From: Symbiodinium natans
Taxonomy: Eukaryota > Sar > Dinophyceae > Suessiales > Symbiodiniaceae
Length of the DNA: 62,000 nt
NCBI GenBank assembly: GCA_905221605.1
Contig: CAJNDS010002111.1
Span: 65,001 to 127,000 of the forward strand
Reading direction: 5' to 3'
Shown here: one piece after another, positions 52,365 to 61,804 of the stretch
Position numbering within the stretch: the first letter of the stretch is position 1
How the letters are laid out: each line of letters starts with the position of its first letter
The notes under the pieces: generated by a model
The model's database searches: none
What the model saw: only the letters and a program-made list of their open reading frames with translations
Told to the model about the DNA's origin: nothing
Program-made: the position numbers and the translations under genes

Positions 52365-52752
52365 TCAGGGCTCCTTCCGGAAGCCCAGCTCCAGGGCCCC
52401 GCTCGGGTACAGCGGGCTGTAGCGGAGCCCTGCGCGGCTGCGGAGGCGCCCCACAAGGGGAATGTCGAGGACCTCGGCTGGCCCTCTTAGGACCCCCTGA
52501 AAAGTAATTCCGGAATAATTCTTCTCTTAAACCCAATAAGGGGAAATGTGAAATATCCCTATAGATGATTCTCTTAAACATCTTAAACCCAAAAAGTAAG
52601 GGAAATTACTAAAATGCACCAAGGGATTGCCTAGGGACACCGAAATCTGCGATGAAGCTGCAGGAGCCGGAGATGCCGGAGACCTCCAGGCCTCTGCTGC
52701 CATTCATGCCGAGATCCAGACCAATGTCTGTGATGAGCGGAAGCACATCAGC
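52365..52752 (-). CDS. 3' end of a minus-strand gene, two exons and stop
   Basis: Exon 52641-52752 reads ADVLPLITDIGLDLGMNGSR then GLEVSGISGSCSFIADF. Exon 52365-52483 continues in phase with AEVLDIPLVGRLRSRAGLRY, SPLYPSGALELGFRKEP and a TGA. Acceptors ggctactaag and tcctaagag, donor TTCG|GTGTCC. Third positions are GC-rich. Looks like a compact enzymatic domain but I do not recognise it. The plus strand of 52641-52752 is also open but has poorer third-position bias. Confidence 0.7.
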
Positions 52753-52907
52753 CTTAGTAGCCCAGTATTACTTTTAAAAAGGGAACAAAGAACCAAAAAA
52801 CAAACAAAAAAAAGAGTAAAGGGCACCACTGGGTTACCAAGCAGCTCCTTTTAGCGAGGCAAGGTCGGACCATTCAGCAGACCGTATGAAGGCAGTGGGG
52901 TAGCCGA

Positions 52908-53147
52908 TTGAACCAGCTGAGAAGAAAAGTATCGCTGTCACCACCAGACCTCCCAATCGACAATTCCAGCCCCTTCTCCCCGAGCGCCAACGAGCCATGG
53001 CTGACGGCACGTGCTCGTGCTCAGAGGGAGCAGGCCTACTACAGTGAGCCAAATTGGCTCTCTGTTGGGGCTTACATGGACGCACTGCTAGGGCAGGAGA
53101 GCGTACGCCAAGTTGAGGTCAGAGATCCTCCTGCATGCTGCTTGTAA
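52908..53147 (+). CDS. Candidate plus-strand exon, 79 codons
   Basis: Frame with LSPPDLPIDNSSPFSPSANE, WLTARARAQREQAYYSEPNW and YMDALLGQESVRQVEVRD before a TAA. No ATG at the start, so it would be internal or terminal. A hydrophobic minus-strand frame overlaps. Confidence 0.45.
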   Translation: MNQLRRKVSLSPPDLPIDNSSPFSPSANEPWLTARARAQREQAYYSEPNWLSVGAYMDALLGQESVRQVEVRDPPACCL

Positions 53148-53393
53148 GAATTCTGCCGACACCGAAACGCATGAGCACATACAACTGAGTAAGTGAAGCC
53201 CCAAATGGGAGCGCGCCCTCATCTGGAGCAACAGGGACTGAGCCACTCAAACTACATTTCCACTATATTGGAACTTGCTGACTACACACTCATGTGTCAG
53301 CCAAAGGCACAGGGGCTCTAAGGTTTAGGGTTTAGGGTTTAGGGTTTAGGGTTTAGGGTTTAGGGTTTAGGGCCAAGTTTAGGGAGCCCTTAC

Positions 53394-53509
53394 CAGCTTC
53401 GAAGCGCCTCCGCGGCCGCAGCCTCCGGCGTGGACACCGAGCGCAGCAGCTGAGCTGCCAGAGGCGTCTGCAGATGCGTCGCGGGAGCGGCAGCTTCCGG
53501 CACTGGGTC
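53394..53509 (-). CDS. Exon, 38 codons
   Basis: DPVPEAAAPATHLQTPLAAQ then LLRSVSTPEAAAAEALRSW. The acceptor ccctaaag is the end of the telomere-like block itself; the donor AGCTG|GTAAGGG is strong. Ala-rich helical. Confidence 0.7.
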
Positions 53510-53840
53510 CTTTAGGGTTTAGGGTTTAGGGTTTAGGGTTTAGGGTTTAGGGTTTAGGGTTGAGGGTTGAGGGTTGAGGGTTGAGGGTGTAGGGTTGAGG
53601 GTTGAGGATTTAGGGTTTAGGGTTTAGGGTTTAGGGATCTGGCATCCGAGAATGAGAAGGTAGCCCAGCAACCTTCTTGTAGTAAGGGCACCCTTTTTTT
53701 GGGGGGTTGGTTTCTTTATAAGGGAACCCAGAACCAAGATATCGGGTAAATGGTACCTCTGGGCTACCAAGCCCTGAACCCTAAGTTTTGAATCCGAAAA
53801 CCCTAAACCGACGACCCCTGAGAAAAAGCTTGGGATGAAC

Positions 53841-54376
53841 CGCCAAAGCCCGCTGCCCTGCCTTCGGACGACTCGCGGGGGTCTCCTGCGAGGCGCTCCA
53901 GGGGCTTCGCTGCTAAACCCTACACCCTAAACCCGAAACCCTAAACCCGAAACCCTAAACCCGAAACCCTAAACCCGAAACCCTAAACCCTTCAGTTGAG
54001 AGCCAGCTCCAGTCTTAGGGTGGTTTCATGGGCCCTAGATGTGGACCTCCTTTCAAGGGTTCTGATGTAAGGGGTATACACGGGGTCCACGCTTAAGGGC
54101 ACCAACTCACCCCTCGAATTCCGTGATCCCATGAATTTGCGTCTAGGCATTAGGGAGCCAGCCCCATAGTCCCTCAAATGTTCGGTGGGCGGACAGAGGC
54201 CCATGATCTTTCACTTTCGTCCCAAAGCAGCATCCTCGAACCCTGAACCCGACGCAGTGGAACCCAGGACCCAAAACCCAAAACCCTAAACCGGTCGACC
54301 GGGTCAACATTGGGGCTCCTTCTCCTTCGTGATAGGGCTGGCCGAGGGTGGCGAAGACACGACGACCCCGCCAGAC
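53841..54376 (-). CDS. Two phase-compatible exons
   Basis: Exon 54292-54376 (VWRGRRVFATLGQPYHEGEG...) has acceptor tttcggtgctgtgag and donor ACCG|GTTTAGGG. Exon 53841-53909 (KPLERLAGDPRESSEGRAAG...) follows in phase after tttagcag and ends GCG|GTTCATCC. Between them an ATG-initiated minus frame (53992-54204, MGLCPPTEHLRDYGAGSLMP) is open and has its own consensus donor AGGG|GTGAGTT, so it may be a separate first exon. Confidence 0.5.
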
Positions 54377-54652
54377 CTCACAGCACCGAAAATCGCAAGA
54401 AAGTGGAGCTTGAGGTATGGGGGGGGGGGAAGGAAGGGGGGGGGGGGGGGTTCCGAGCATCCTGCCTCTGATTCTCTTCCTTTATGAAACCTTTGAGGTT
54501 CTGGGCTGAGGAACCAGCCAGCCGAACGGTGCTTGAGTGTTTCGGGCTTGCAGTCCTAAGCAAAGGATGTGGTCATTTCTGTTAAAGATTATGGTCCCTC
54601 TTATCCTAAACCCTAAACCCCAAACCCCAAATCCTCTACATCTTCGGGGCCG

Positions 54653-54793
54653 CCAGAGAATCGTAACCCCAAGAAGGAGGGGAGCCATCATGTTAGAGAA
54701 GTGGCCACCACTGAGCAGGGATCTGAAGAGATGTCTGAAGTCATGGGTAGGACCCAGCTTAAGTGCTATGCAGCGCTCCGAAGGCTAATGTGG
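54653..54793 (+). CDS. Candidate plus-strand exon
   Basis: NRNPKKEGSHHVREVATTEQ, GSEEMSEVMGRTQLKCYAAL then RRLMW, acceptor ttcggggccgccag, donor at TGG|GGTTGG or TGGG|GTTGGG. Charged, likely helical. Confidence 0.5.
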
Positions 54794-55163
54794 GGTTGGG
54801 GTTTAGGGTTTAGGGTTTAGGGTTTAGGGTTTAGGGTTTAGGGTTTAGGGTTTAGGGTTTAGGGTTTAGGGTTTAGGGTTTAGGGTTTAGGGTTTAGGGT
54901 TTAGGGTTTAGGGTTTAGGGTTTAGGGTTTAGGGTTTAGGTTAGGGTTTAGGGTTTAGGGTTTAGGGTTTAGGGTTTAGGGTTTAGGGTTTAGGGTTTAG
55001 GGTTTAGGGGGCTTAGGGGGCTTAGGGGGCTTAGGGGGCTTAGGGGGCTTAGGGGGCTTAGGGGGCTTAGGGCTTAGGGCTTAGGGCTTAGGGCTTAGGG
55101 TTTAGGGTTTAGGGTTTAGGGTCTCGGGTTTAGGGTTTAGGGTTTAGGGCTTTGTCCTTACAG

Positions 55164-55247
55164 TGTGGGCCCGCAGCCAAGGTGCCCGAAACCCTCCGCC
55201 GGGCGAGGAGCGTTTGCGCGTCCCTGCCAACGGCATGCTATACAAGA
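55164..55247 (+). CDS. Candidate plus-strand exon
   Basis: WARSQGARNPPPGEERLRVP then ANGMLYK. Acceptor ttgtccttacag and donor GTAAGCAA are both strong. The dispersed element copy starts right at the donor. Confidence 0.5.
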
Positions 55248-55350
55248 GTAAGCAATATAGGGGTCGGAACAATTACTAATCATGTTCCCTGATCGTCCGT
55301 ATATAAGTAGACCAGAGTATCCCTCAAACCCAGTTCTAATTCTTCACTGC
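55248..55350 (+). mobile_element. Dispersed element copy E
   Basis: GGGGTCGGAACAATTACTAA, TCATGTTCCCTGATCGTCC and GTTCTAATTCTTCA match the family at 26938 and 32692. It begins at the 5' splice site of the preceding exon. Confidence 0.55.
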
Positions 55351-55488
55351 CTCGGGAGGTTTTACGAGGGTAGAGAACCACTGAAAACAGTCGGGTCCAG
55401 ATACTGGCCTACCCCCTTTGGCGAGCCTTTTGGCGACAATATTTCGGCGAGGAGTACAAGAGGACATCCATTTTGAAAACAGCGTGTT

Positions 55489-55689
55489 GTGCGGTCTGAC
55501 TCAATTGCCAGACAACATCGTACCAGTACAGCGAGGGAGATTAGTGTTTGGAGCTTGTCGTGTTTAGGGTCTCATGACTTGCAGAGAGCTTGGGGGCTGC
55601 ACTCGGTTTCAGGCCCTCGCGAAAATTTGGACGAGCGCCCGACTCTTATACTCAACTGTGAGCACGCGGGGGCGATGTTGGATCTGTGA
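55489..55689 (+). CDS. Candidate plus-strand exon, 66 codons
   Basis: REISVWSLSCLGSHDLQRAW and ENLDERPTLILNCEHAGAML before a TGA. No ATG start. Unknown. Confidence 0.35.
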   Translation: MRSDSIARQHRTSTAREISVWSLSCLGSHDLQRAWGLHSVSGPRENLDERPTLILNCEHAGAMLDL

Positions 55690-55977
55690 GGAAGGAGCCT
55701 TCCACCCGCACCCTCCCTGGAATGCCCAGGTACCTAGATCCCATAAGTAAGGTCACGTCTATTCATGATGGCTTTCTCAAGGGTATCCGGTCTTATTACC
55801 AACTTCACCCCTTTGGATCTCATCCCCAACGATCCCTACAATAGTATACGCTGAGCTGTACCAAATCCGCCGTCCACTGAAAAAAAGGGGCCCGCAACTC
55901 AACCCTAAATCCTCAACCCTAAAGTGCCCTAAAGATTTAAAAAGGCTCCAGGATGAGGTTACCCTTCGGCACAGCCC

Positions 55978-56031
55978 CTAGGAAGGCCCGGCCTTGAGGC
56001 TCCGCCGCCTTGCACCGAGGTCTGTGGCGAC
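55978..56031 (-). CDS. Terminal exon
   Basis: VATDLGARRRSLKAGPS then TAG, acceptor acccgaaacgcag. Basic C-terminus. Confidence 0.55.
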   Translation of the reverse strand, partial: VATDLGARRRSLKAGPS

Positions 56032-56166
56032 CTGCGTTTCGGGTGCTTCTCGGATTTGGGGTTTAGGGCTTAGGGGCTGCAGGCTCTGCCAAAACCAAGG
56101 GTTTAGGGTTTAGGGTCTAGGGTTTAGGGTTTAGGGTATGGCTTTCAGGGATTTAGGCCTTCACAG

Positions 56167-56399
56167 CGGAAAAGACTGCTAAAGCGGCACGCGGTCAACA
56201 TGGCAAAAGAGCCTGGGATTTCCAGTTCGAGGACTTCGGCTGGTGCCACTGCTCGCTCGACAGAGCTCTACATGGTCAGTTGGATACGCCTTATAATGGT
56301 AACCCCAAAGGGGACCATAGTTTGAGAAGTGACCGCGCTGAAATCAGCTGAAATGGATGTTCGGCTGGGCCTGAGCAACCCGCGGGAAGCGAACCTCGG
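56167..56399 (+). CDS. Two phase-consistent plus-strand exons
   Basis: Exon 56167-56274 (EKTAKAARGQHGKRAWDFQF then EDFGWCHCSLDRALH) ends CATG|GTCAGT. Exon 56348-56399 (EMDVRLGLSNPREANL) follows after gctgaaatcag in matching phase and ends at GTAGCC. WDFQFEDFGWCHCS is clearly protein-like but unassigned. Confidence 0.5.
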
Positions 56400-56567
56400 G
56401 TAGCCTCAACGACCCTGAGCCATCAACCCCGAACTAAAATAGACATGTACATATACGTCTATGTGAAAATAATAGACCCGACAACATGTAAGATAGAATC
56501 TACAATATAGAACTTGCACGATGTACCCTAAAACCTCTCGACCCTGAAGCCGTGCCCCAGCTGGTGG

Positions 56568-56632
56568 TGTCCGAAATTAGGGGTACCTTCTTGGGGTCCT
56601 TAGTACAAGGGAATCCTACTACAGGGCTCCCC
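56568..56632. mobile_element. TCCGAAAATAGGGG family relic
   Basis: GTGTCCGAAATTAGGGGTAC with internal GGGAATCCTACTA, as in 46385-46405. Confidence 0.4.
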
Positions 56633-56670
56633 ACACCCTAAACCCTAAACCCTGTTTTTGGTAAACTCAC

Positions 56671-56734
56671 AGCTGAGCCCCGCCGTGGCCCAGCTGGCGG
56701 CCATCTCGGCAAAGAACTCGCAGCGGATGCGGGC
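56671..56734 (-). CDS. Exon, 21 codons
   Basis: RIRCEFFAEMAASWATAGLS with acceptor agcccacttag and donor GTGAGT. The plus strand reads LSPAVAQLAAISAKNSQRMR then a stop after an equally good acceptor, so strand is a judgement. Confidence 0.5.
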
Positions 56735-56970
56735 CTAAGTGGGCTTTTGCAAGGAAAGGCCTAGGTTTAGGGATTAGGGTTTATAGGGAGGGTAAAGGGT
56801 TTAGGGTTTCGGGTTTAAGGTTTAAGGCCTGCCTCAGTGGGCTTTTGCAAGGAAAGGCCTAGGCTTAGGGTTTCTAGGGCAGAGGGTATAGGGCTTTGGG
56901 TTTAGGGCTTTGGGTTTAGGGTTTAGGGTTTAGGGTTTAGGGTTTAGGGTTTAGGGTGCGCATTTTCCAC

Positions 56971-57058
56971 GCCCGGTTGCGTGTTCTGGGGCCTTAGAAT
57001 GATTTTGATGTCCAGAGTCTGGGCCGAAGTTGTGCCCAAGAGCCATGGGATGACACGG
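56971..57058 (-). CDS. Exon, 29 codons
   Basis: RVIPWLLGTTSAQTLDIKII then LRPQNTQPG, acceptor aaggttcggtgcag, donor GGC|GTGGAA. Confidence 0.5.
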
Positions 57059-57206
57059 CTGCACCGAACCTTACGTACCAGCCAGTCTGTAGTACGGGTG
57101 CCCTAAACCCTAAACCCTAAACCCTAAGCCCTAAACCCTAAACCCTAAACCCTAAACCCTAAACCCTAAACCCTAAACCCTAAACCCTAAACCCTAAACC
57201 CTAAAC

Positions 57207-57297
57207 CCTCGGCCGAAGCTCGAGTTTGGCTTCTTAGAGCTTCACCCTGAACCGGCCACTCTGAACCTTGAAAATGGTCCGTTCTCAACGTTAGGAT
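57207..57297 (-). CDS. Exon filling the space between two repeat blocks
   Basis: ILTLRTDHFQGSEWPVQGEA then LRSQTRASAE, acceptor gcccaattctag, donor GAGG|GTTTAGGG. The opposite strand is also open. Confidence 0.45.
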
Positions 57298-57358
57298 CTA
57301 GAATTGGGCTTTGGGCTTTGGGCTTTGGGCTTTGGGCTTTGGGCTTTGGGTTTAGGGT

Positions 57359-57664
57359 TTAGGGTACGGGGGCAACCGAAAGGGGAAAGGAAAGAATCTC
57401 AACCCTTGGTTGCCTAAATGAACTCCCTGAACCGAAGAACACAACACAGATCCAGACAAGAGCACCCGAAGGAGAGAGGGGGATATCCTTACCAAAGTAA
57501 CCAGACACCAACCCCAACTCCAAACCCCAGGGCACTACTTTTCGCTTTGAACAGCCGTTGTTAGTGGCCATTCTTGAGCCTTGAGCCACAAAGGTTCCCA
57601 GGTTCATTGACCCTTTATCCTTCAACACCAACCCTTTTTCACAATACAAACTGCAGCTCCGCAT
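57359..57664 (-). CDS. Hypothetical protein, ATG-initiated
   Basis: ATG at 57664, MRSCSLYCEKGLVLKDKGSM, with TNNGCSKRKVVPWGLELGLV. Frame open for 101 codons, but a GTAAGG donor after GYFG (near 57490) probably ends the exon. Confidence 0.45.
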   Translation of the reverse strand: MRSCSLYCEKGLVLKDKGSMNLGTFVAQGSRMATNNGCSKRKVVPWGLELGLVSGYFGKDIPLSPSGALVWICVVFFGSGSSFRQPRVEILSFPLSVAPVP

Positions 57665-57760
57665 AGGGTTTAGGGCTTAGGGTTTAAAATTTAGGGTTTA
57701 GGGTTTAGGGTTTAGGGTTCCTTTGGGTTTGGGCTTGAGGCTTTAGAGCCCCCGGTATAC

Positions 57761-57873
57761 TTGGCGACCCCAGTGACTCGACTTGAGAGCCTTGAAAACT
57801 ACCTCCCCCCCCCCCCATCAAAATCCCCCGCACCCCGTTTAGGGTTTAGGGTTTAGGGTTTAGGGTTTAGGGT

Positions 57874-57905
<32 letters not shown>

Positions 57906-58002
57906 GGCCAAGAACCCAAGCAGCAGACTTCGGCATCCCTTCAGCAGCACAAAAGCCTTCAGAACATCCTCAAATCCTGTGCCAAGATCTGCCAAAGACA
58001 CC
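57761..58002 (-). CDS. Two phase-consistent exons
   Basis: Exon 57916-58002 (VSLADLGTGFEDVLKAFVLL then KGCRSLLL) has acceptor ttttgggtttcag. It joins in phase to exon 57761-57798 (FQGSQVESLGSP), which ends CCAA|GTATAC. The intron holds GGGTTGA and TTTAGGG blocks read as CCCTCAA and CCCTAAA in sense. Helical N-terminal exon; family unknown. Confidence 0.65.
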
Positions 58003-58157
58003 CTGAAACCCAAAAACCTCAACCCCTAAACCCTAAACCCTAAACCCTAAACCCTAAACCCTAAACCCTAAACCCTAAACCCTAAACCCCATACCCTAAA
58101 CCCTAAACCCTAAACCTCGGTCACCCTAAGCCTGAATCTCTAAAGTCCCCCTAACAC

Positions 58158-58216
58158 TCCAGCGCCGGGGTATCGGCCAGGGCTGCACCGGGCCTAGCCA
58201 CCAGACTTCGCGCCTG
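58158..58216 (-). CDS. Candidate exon
   Basis: QARSLVARPGAALADTPAL, acceptor agtggcaccttcag, donor GGA|GTGTTAG. The plus strand is open as well (RRGIGQGCTGPSHQTSRLLK). Confidence 0.45.
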
Positions 58217-58576
58217 CTGAAGGTGCCACTGCGTTAGGTTTCAGAGGCTGGGGTACGTATAGCTTGCAAGTTGAAGAGACCTAAACCCCTAAACCCTAAA
58301 CCCTAAGCTCTCAACCCTAAACGCTAAAGCGCAGATTGGGGGGTAGTTTAGGATCCCACAAGCTTCGACGGGCTCGGGCTTGAGGGTGGACTTTTGGTCT
58401 TTAGGACTGCGGCTTCTTTAGGGTTGAGATGGTTCTGGCTTCCAGAAAAAAACCTGAAGTCCTAAATCCACGAACCCGACGAAGAAGCCTGGATTTGGGG
58501 ATGTGGGACTTTAGGGTGTGCATTGTTGCGCGAAGGCTTTTTCTCCGACTTCTTTAGCGCAACATGTGGGTCACAC

Positions 58577-58648
58577 CTAAGAGGGTTTTGGGCTTGGAGC
58601 TGCGACTATCCTTGCCTCTGCTTTGATCTCCAGCAGCTGCGCGAGGAC
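58577..58648 (-). CDS. Terminal exon
   Basis: VLAQLLEIKAEARIVAAPSP then KPS and TAG, acceptor cggcctttgcaaag. Confidence 0.6.
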   Translation of the reverse strand, partial: VLAQLLEIKAEARIVAAPSPKPS

Positions 58649-58729
58649 CTTTGCAAAGGCCGAAGCCTAAACCCCTAAGCCCCACTAGGGATCGCCACGA
58701 ATCTGCTTTGGGCTTTAGAGGAACTTGGG

Positions 58730-58830
58730 TATCTCCCGAAATAGGGATGCCCCTTCTGCACCCCAACTAAAATAGCATCAAATCCCCTTAAAAAGGGACC
58801 CCCAAAAGGGTTACCCCTATTTTCGGAAAC
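58730..58830. mobile_element. TIR element, TCCGAAAATAGGGG family
   Basis: Best preserved copy: TCTCCCGAAATAGGGATGCC at the left, CCCTATTTTCGGAAAC inverted at the right, about 100 bp, no coding capacity. Confidence 0.6.
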
Positions 58831-59090
58831 CCCCTCCCCAGATTGTTCATTGTTCACGCGTTGTACTTGGGGGCCCAGCAACCTCTACTAATTGCTTAAG
58901 AAACCCAAAAACATATTACTCCTTATTAAGGGTAATATTGGGAGTATCATTTTAATTTCTTTTGGGGGGTTCTTAAGCAATTAGTTACTATTATTCATTA
59001 TTTGGGGTAATATAAGGATTCTGATTTTTGATTCTTTTGGGGTTCTTAAGAAATTAGTAGGGCTGAGGGCTCAGGGTCTTCAGCATGGGC

Positions 59091-60255
59091 TCAGCGCCCA
59101 ACATCGGTGTCGATGGCGGCCATCTTGGCGTGAGCCTGTCGAGGTCTGGGCTGCGGAATAGAGAGGGCGTAGGGGTTTAGGGTTTAGGGCTTTGGGCTTA
59201 GGGCCTATACCTTACACACCCCTCCCAACCCATGAACCCTCAACCCTAGGCACCCCCTCCTAAACATTCCTAAGCCCTCAACCCCCCTAAACCCTAAACC
59301 CTAAACCCCAAGCCCCGAACCCGAAACCCTACCGAACCCGAAACCCTGAACTCTCAACCCGAAACCCTAAAACCCCAAACCCTCCACACCCCATCCCCAC
59401 GAAAAGGCTTCTAAACCCTAAGCCTTAACCCTAAACCCTAAACCCTAAGCCCCAAACCGGAAACCCTAAACCCCAAACCCTAAACCCTAAACCTAAACCC
59501 TAAACAAAAAGGCCCCCTACCACAGGCCACGAAAAGGCTGCTGCCGCCTCCTGGAGGCTCTCTTGTAGCGCCTCCGTCCGAAGCGCCGAACGGCTGGCAG
59601 CCTGAAAGCGGCCGGAGTTTGGTTGGTGTGAGGGTTTAGGGTTTAGGGTTTAGAGTTTAGGGTTTAGGGTCTAGGGTTTATGGCTTGGGGTTTGGGGCTT
59701 AAAACCCTAAACTGTAAACCGTAAACCGTAAACCGTAAACCCTAAACCCTAAACCCTAAACACCTTTGCGGTTGGGGCTCCTCGACATGCCCCATCTTGC
59801 AAGGCCAAGTCGCGGCAAAGAAGTTGCTGAAGGTCTGCCTCAGGAGAGGGGGGGCAGAAGGCCTTTGTGTTGGGGTTTGGGGTTTGCGTTTTGGGGTTTG
59901 GGGTTTAGGGTTTAGGGTTTAGGGTTTAGGGTTTAGGGTTTAGGGTTTAGGGTTTAGGGTTTAGGGTTCGGGCTTCAGGGTTTAGAGACCCTGAAACCCC
60001 CCACAAACATGCCAAAAACCCTAAAAGCCCTCTAGCCCAAAGAGCCCTAAGACCTTAAACCTTTAAACCCTAACAAAAACGCGAACAAAACCTAAAACAA
60101 ACCCGTAAAAACTCCTAAACAGCCTTAGCAAAAAAAGAAGAAGCCCTTATTAAAGCCACAAAAATGCGCCCCACAGCCAACAAACAAACCTCGAAAACCG
60201 GAAGGGGCCCCAATGCTCTGGCGAGGTTCGGCCCGCGCTTCAGGGCCACGAGCTC
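59091..60255 (-). CDS. 3' end of a minus-strand gene, four exons, telomere-foldback introns
   Basis: Exons: 60199-60255 (ELVALKRGPNLARALGPLP), 59764-59838 (ADLQQLLCRDLALQDGACRG...), 59521-59601 (AASRSALRTEALQESLQEAA...FSWPV), 59091-59150 (PRPRQAHAKMAAIDTDVGR, TGA). All phase 0 with strong sites (gtttacag, CCG|GTTTTCG; ctctcctgag, AAAG|GTGTTTAGGG; ccgctttcag, GTG|GTAGGGG; ctattccgcag). Helical, probably coiled-coil. Every one of the three introns starts with TTTAGGG-type and ends with CCCTAAA-type repeats. No family recognised. Confidence 0.8.
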
Positions 60256-60370
60256 CTGTAAACTTGAATCAAGGGGTTTAGGGTTCAGGGTTCAGGGTTC
60301 AGGGTTCAGGGTTCAGGGTTCAGGGTTTAGGGTTTAGGTTTTAGGGTTTAGGTTTTAGGGTTCAGGGGCT
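59160..60370. repeat. Telomere-like blocks, 59.2-60.4 kb
   Basis: TTTAGGG 59172-59190; CCCTAAA variants 59285-59510; TTTAGGG 59633-59680; CCGTAAA/CCCTAAA 59702-59760; TTTAGGG 59897-59970; GGGTTCA 60280-60327; TTTTAGGG variants to 60370. Confidence 0.92.
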
Positions 60371-60999
60371 TATAGGACTTGTTGCCTTTTCGGACTTTGG
60401 GGGTTTGCGAGGCTTGCGGGGCGGCTTGCGCTTTAGGGCTTCTACAGAATGTTAGCCCTTACGGACGGTTTAGGGTTTAAGGCTTCTTTGGGGAGGGTTT
60501 TGGGGCTTTGCGAGTTGAGGGGTCCGGGGGTCTAAGGTTTCGGGCTTTAGGGATTGAGGCTTTAAGTTTCAGGGCTTTTGGGCTTTGGGGTTCAACCCTA
60601 AACCTATATTGTGTTGAGGGCTTGGGGTTTGTGACTTCCTGTTCAGTTTTGAGCGGCTTCAAGGCAGAACGGTGGATTTTAGGATTTCGCAGTTAGCTAG
60701 GCTTTAGGAACTGGGCTGAGTTTGTGGATTCCGGGATTTTGGAGATGCTTGGAGGAGGGGAGGGGTTTGGAGACAGTGTGAGAATTGAGTGCCGAGATGC
60801 AAGCAATTGGTTCAGGGGCTCAGGGTTCAGAAGATTCACAATCCATGGCAGCCCTAAAACGCCTCAGCCTTTGATTCTACCGGCCTAGGGGTTTAGACGC
60901 AACTTTAGCGATGTGGCCTGAATCCGAGAAACCCAACTTGGAAGATACCTCACGCAAGCTGAAAGTAGGACTGCTGACGGCTGTTGGTTTGCTGTGACT
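60371..60999. other. No gene supported
   Basis: Degenerate G-rich TTTAGGG-like sequence (60440-60660) and unassigned sequence. No exon with both splice sites found. Confidence 0.4.
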
Positions 61000-61476
61000 T
61001 CAGTCCTGCTGACACTGCTCAGCGGTCTCTTTCCAGCGATCTCTTTCCCGGATCTGGTCGCGCAGATGCTCATGCTGCTGCAACTGGCTGTCCACACTTT
61101 GTAGGACCTCAAAGCGCTGAGGAAGCAGTGGGCAAGACTTCAGGGCAATCATAGCATAGTTCCATTGGATGTGCGACTAGTACGATGCTTCCTGCTGCTC
61201 TTGCTTTACCGACTTTCCACTACCGACGAGCTTTAATCCATCAACCGCGGGCATTGAAGTGTAGCCTCTTTTCGGAATCGGGTTGTTAGGAACCCAAAGT
61301 ACCAGAATGCAGTGGACTGCCTCCTCCTGCAGCCGCCTCTCCAGTCGGTAGCGGGCGCTGCCGCAGCCGCCCGTGTTGGGGCTCTTTGACAGCGTTTGCC
61401 ACATCACCGTCTGGATGGCCTGACAGGGCACACAGCGGAACATCGCGCTGCGCAGAAAGAGCCCTGGAGCCAAGCC
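61000..61476 (-). CDS. 3' end of a minus-strand gene, coiled-coil C-terminus
   Basis: Exon 61210-61476 reads GLAPGLFLRSAMFRCVPCQA, MWQTLSKSPNTGGCGSARYR and RLERRLQEEAVHCILVLW, ending at GTAAAGC after GSGKS. Exon 61000-61116 continues in phase 0 after cttcctcag: RFEVLQSVDSQLQQHEHLRD then QIRERDRWKETAEQCQQD and TGA, a heptad-like coiled coil. CVPC could bind metal. The upstream acceptor is gcgacatctag. If the donor is not used the frame ends at 61177. Family unknown. Confidence 0.75.
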
Positions 61477-61548
61477 CTAGATGTCGCGGGGTCCGAGATT
61501 GAGGATCCATGCCTACCCGTGCTTCGTGATCAGCTGCTGCGAAACAAG

Positions 61549-61804
61549 TCAATGCAGCAAGCGTTCAGCCAAAGGCCCGACAGATGACACATCCATGCTA
61601 CGCACGGAGGCTCGCAATGCATCTTGAACGTTGAAACTGAATGCTCAGGAAGGATTGGAGGCTTGCGGCGCACTTTCTCACCCAAACATGCCAAACTCAC
61701 GTGCAAAGGGCCTTGTCCAAGCCTGGGCTGAGATCTTCGCGCGGCTCGTTGGCCGCCAAAGCAAGGCCGCCTCATGTTGCGGTTCGTCGAGGTTCAGGCT
61801 TCGC
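61549..61804 (-). CDS. Two phase-consistent exons and stop
   Basis: Exon 61701-61804 (RSLNLDEPQHEAALLWRPTS then RAKISAQAWTRPFA) ends at a consensus GTGAGT donor. Exon 61549-61622 (ALRASVRSMDVSSVGPLAER then LLH, TGA) follows after caacgttcaag. Either a complete 3' end or, if that stop is avoided by another splice, upstream exons of the 61000-61476 gene. Confidence 0.5.

Larger units (their letters stand above)
52035..53640. repeat. Telomere-like blocks, 52.0-53.6 kb
   Basis: TTTAGGG at 52038-52095, 52216-52370 (with a GTCTAGG inset), 53322-53372 and 53512-53640 (with a homogeneous GGGTTGA inset). Confidence 0.92.
54795..58330. repeat. Telomere-like blocks, 54.8-58.3 kb
   Basis: TTTAGGG 54797-55005, homogeneous CTTAGGGGG 55007-55070 and TTTAGGG to 55150; TTTAGGG 56095-56140 and 56895-56960; CCCTAAA 57100-57207; TTTGGGC 57306-57350; TTTAGGG 57350-57365 and 57665-57720; TTTAGGG and homogeneous GGGTTGA 57837-57908; CCCTAAA 58020-58110 and 58285-58322. 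Confidence 0.92.

Noticed and set aside
57301-57350. TTTGGGC run as a separate satellite
   Set aside because: It is a short homogeneous variant of the telomere-like repeat and is treated with those blocks.
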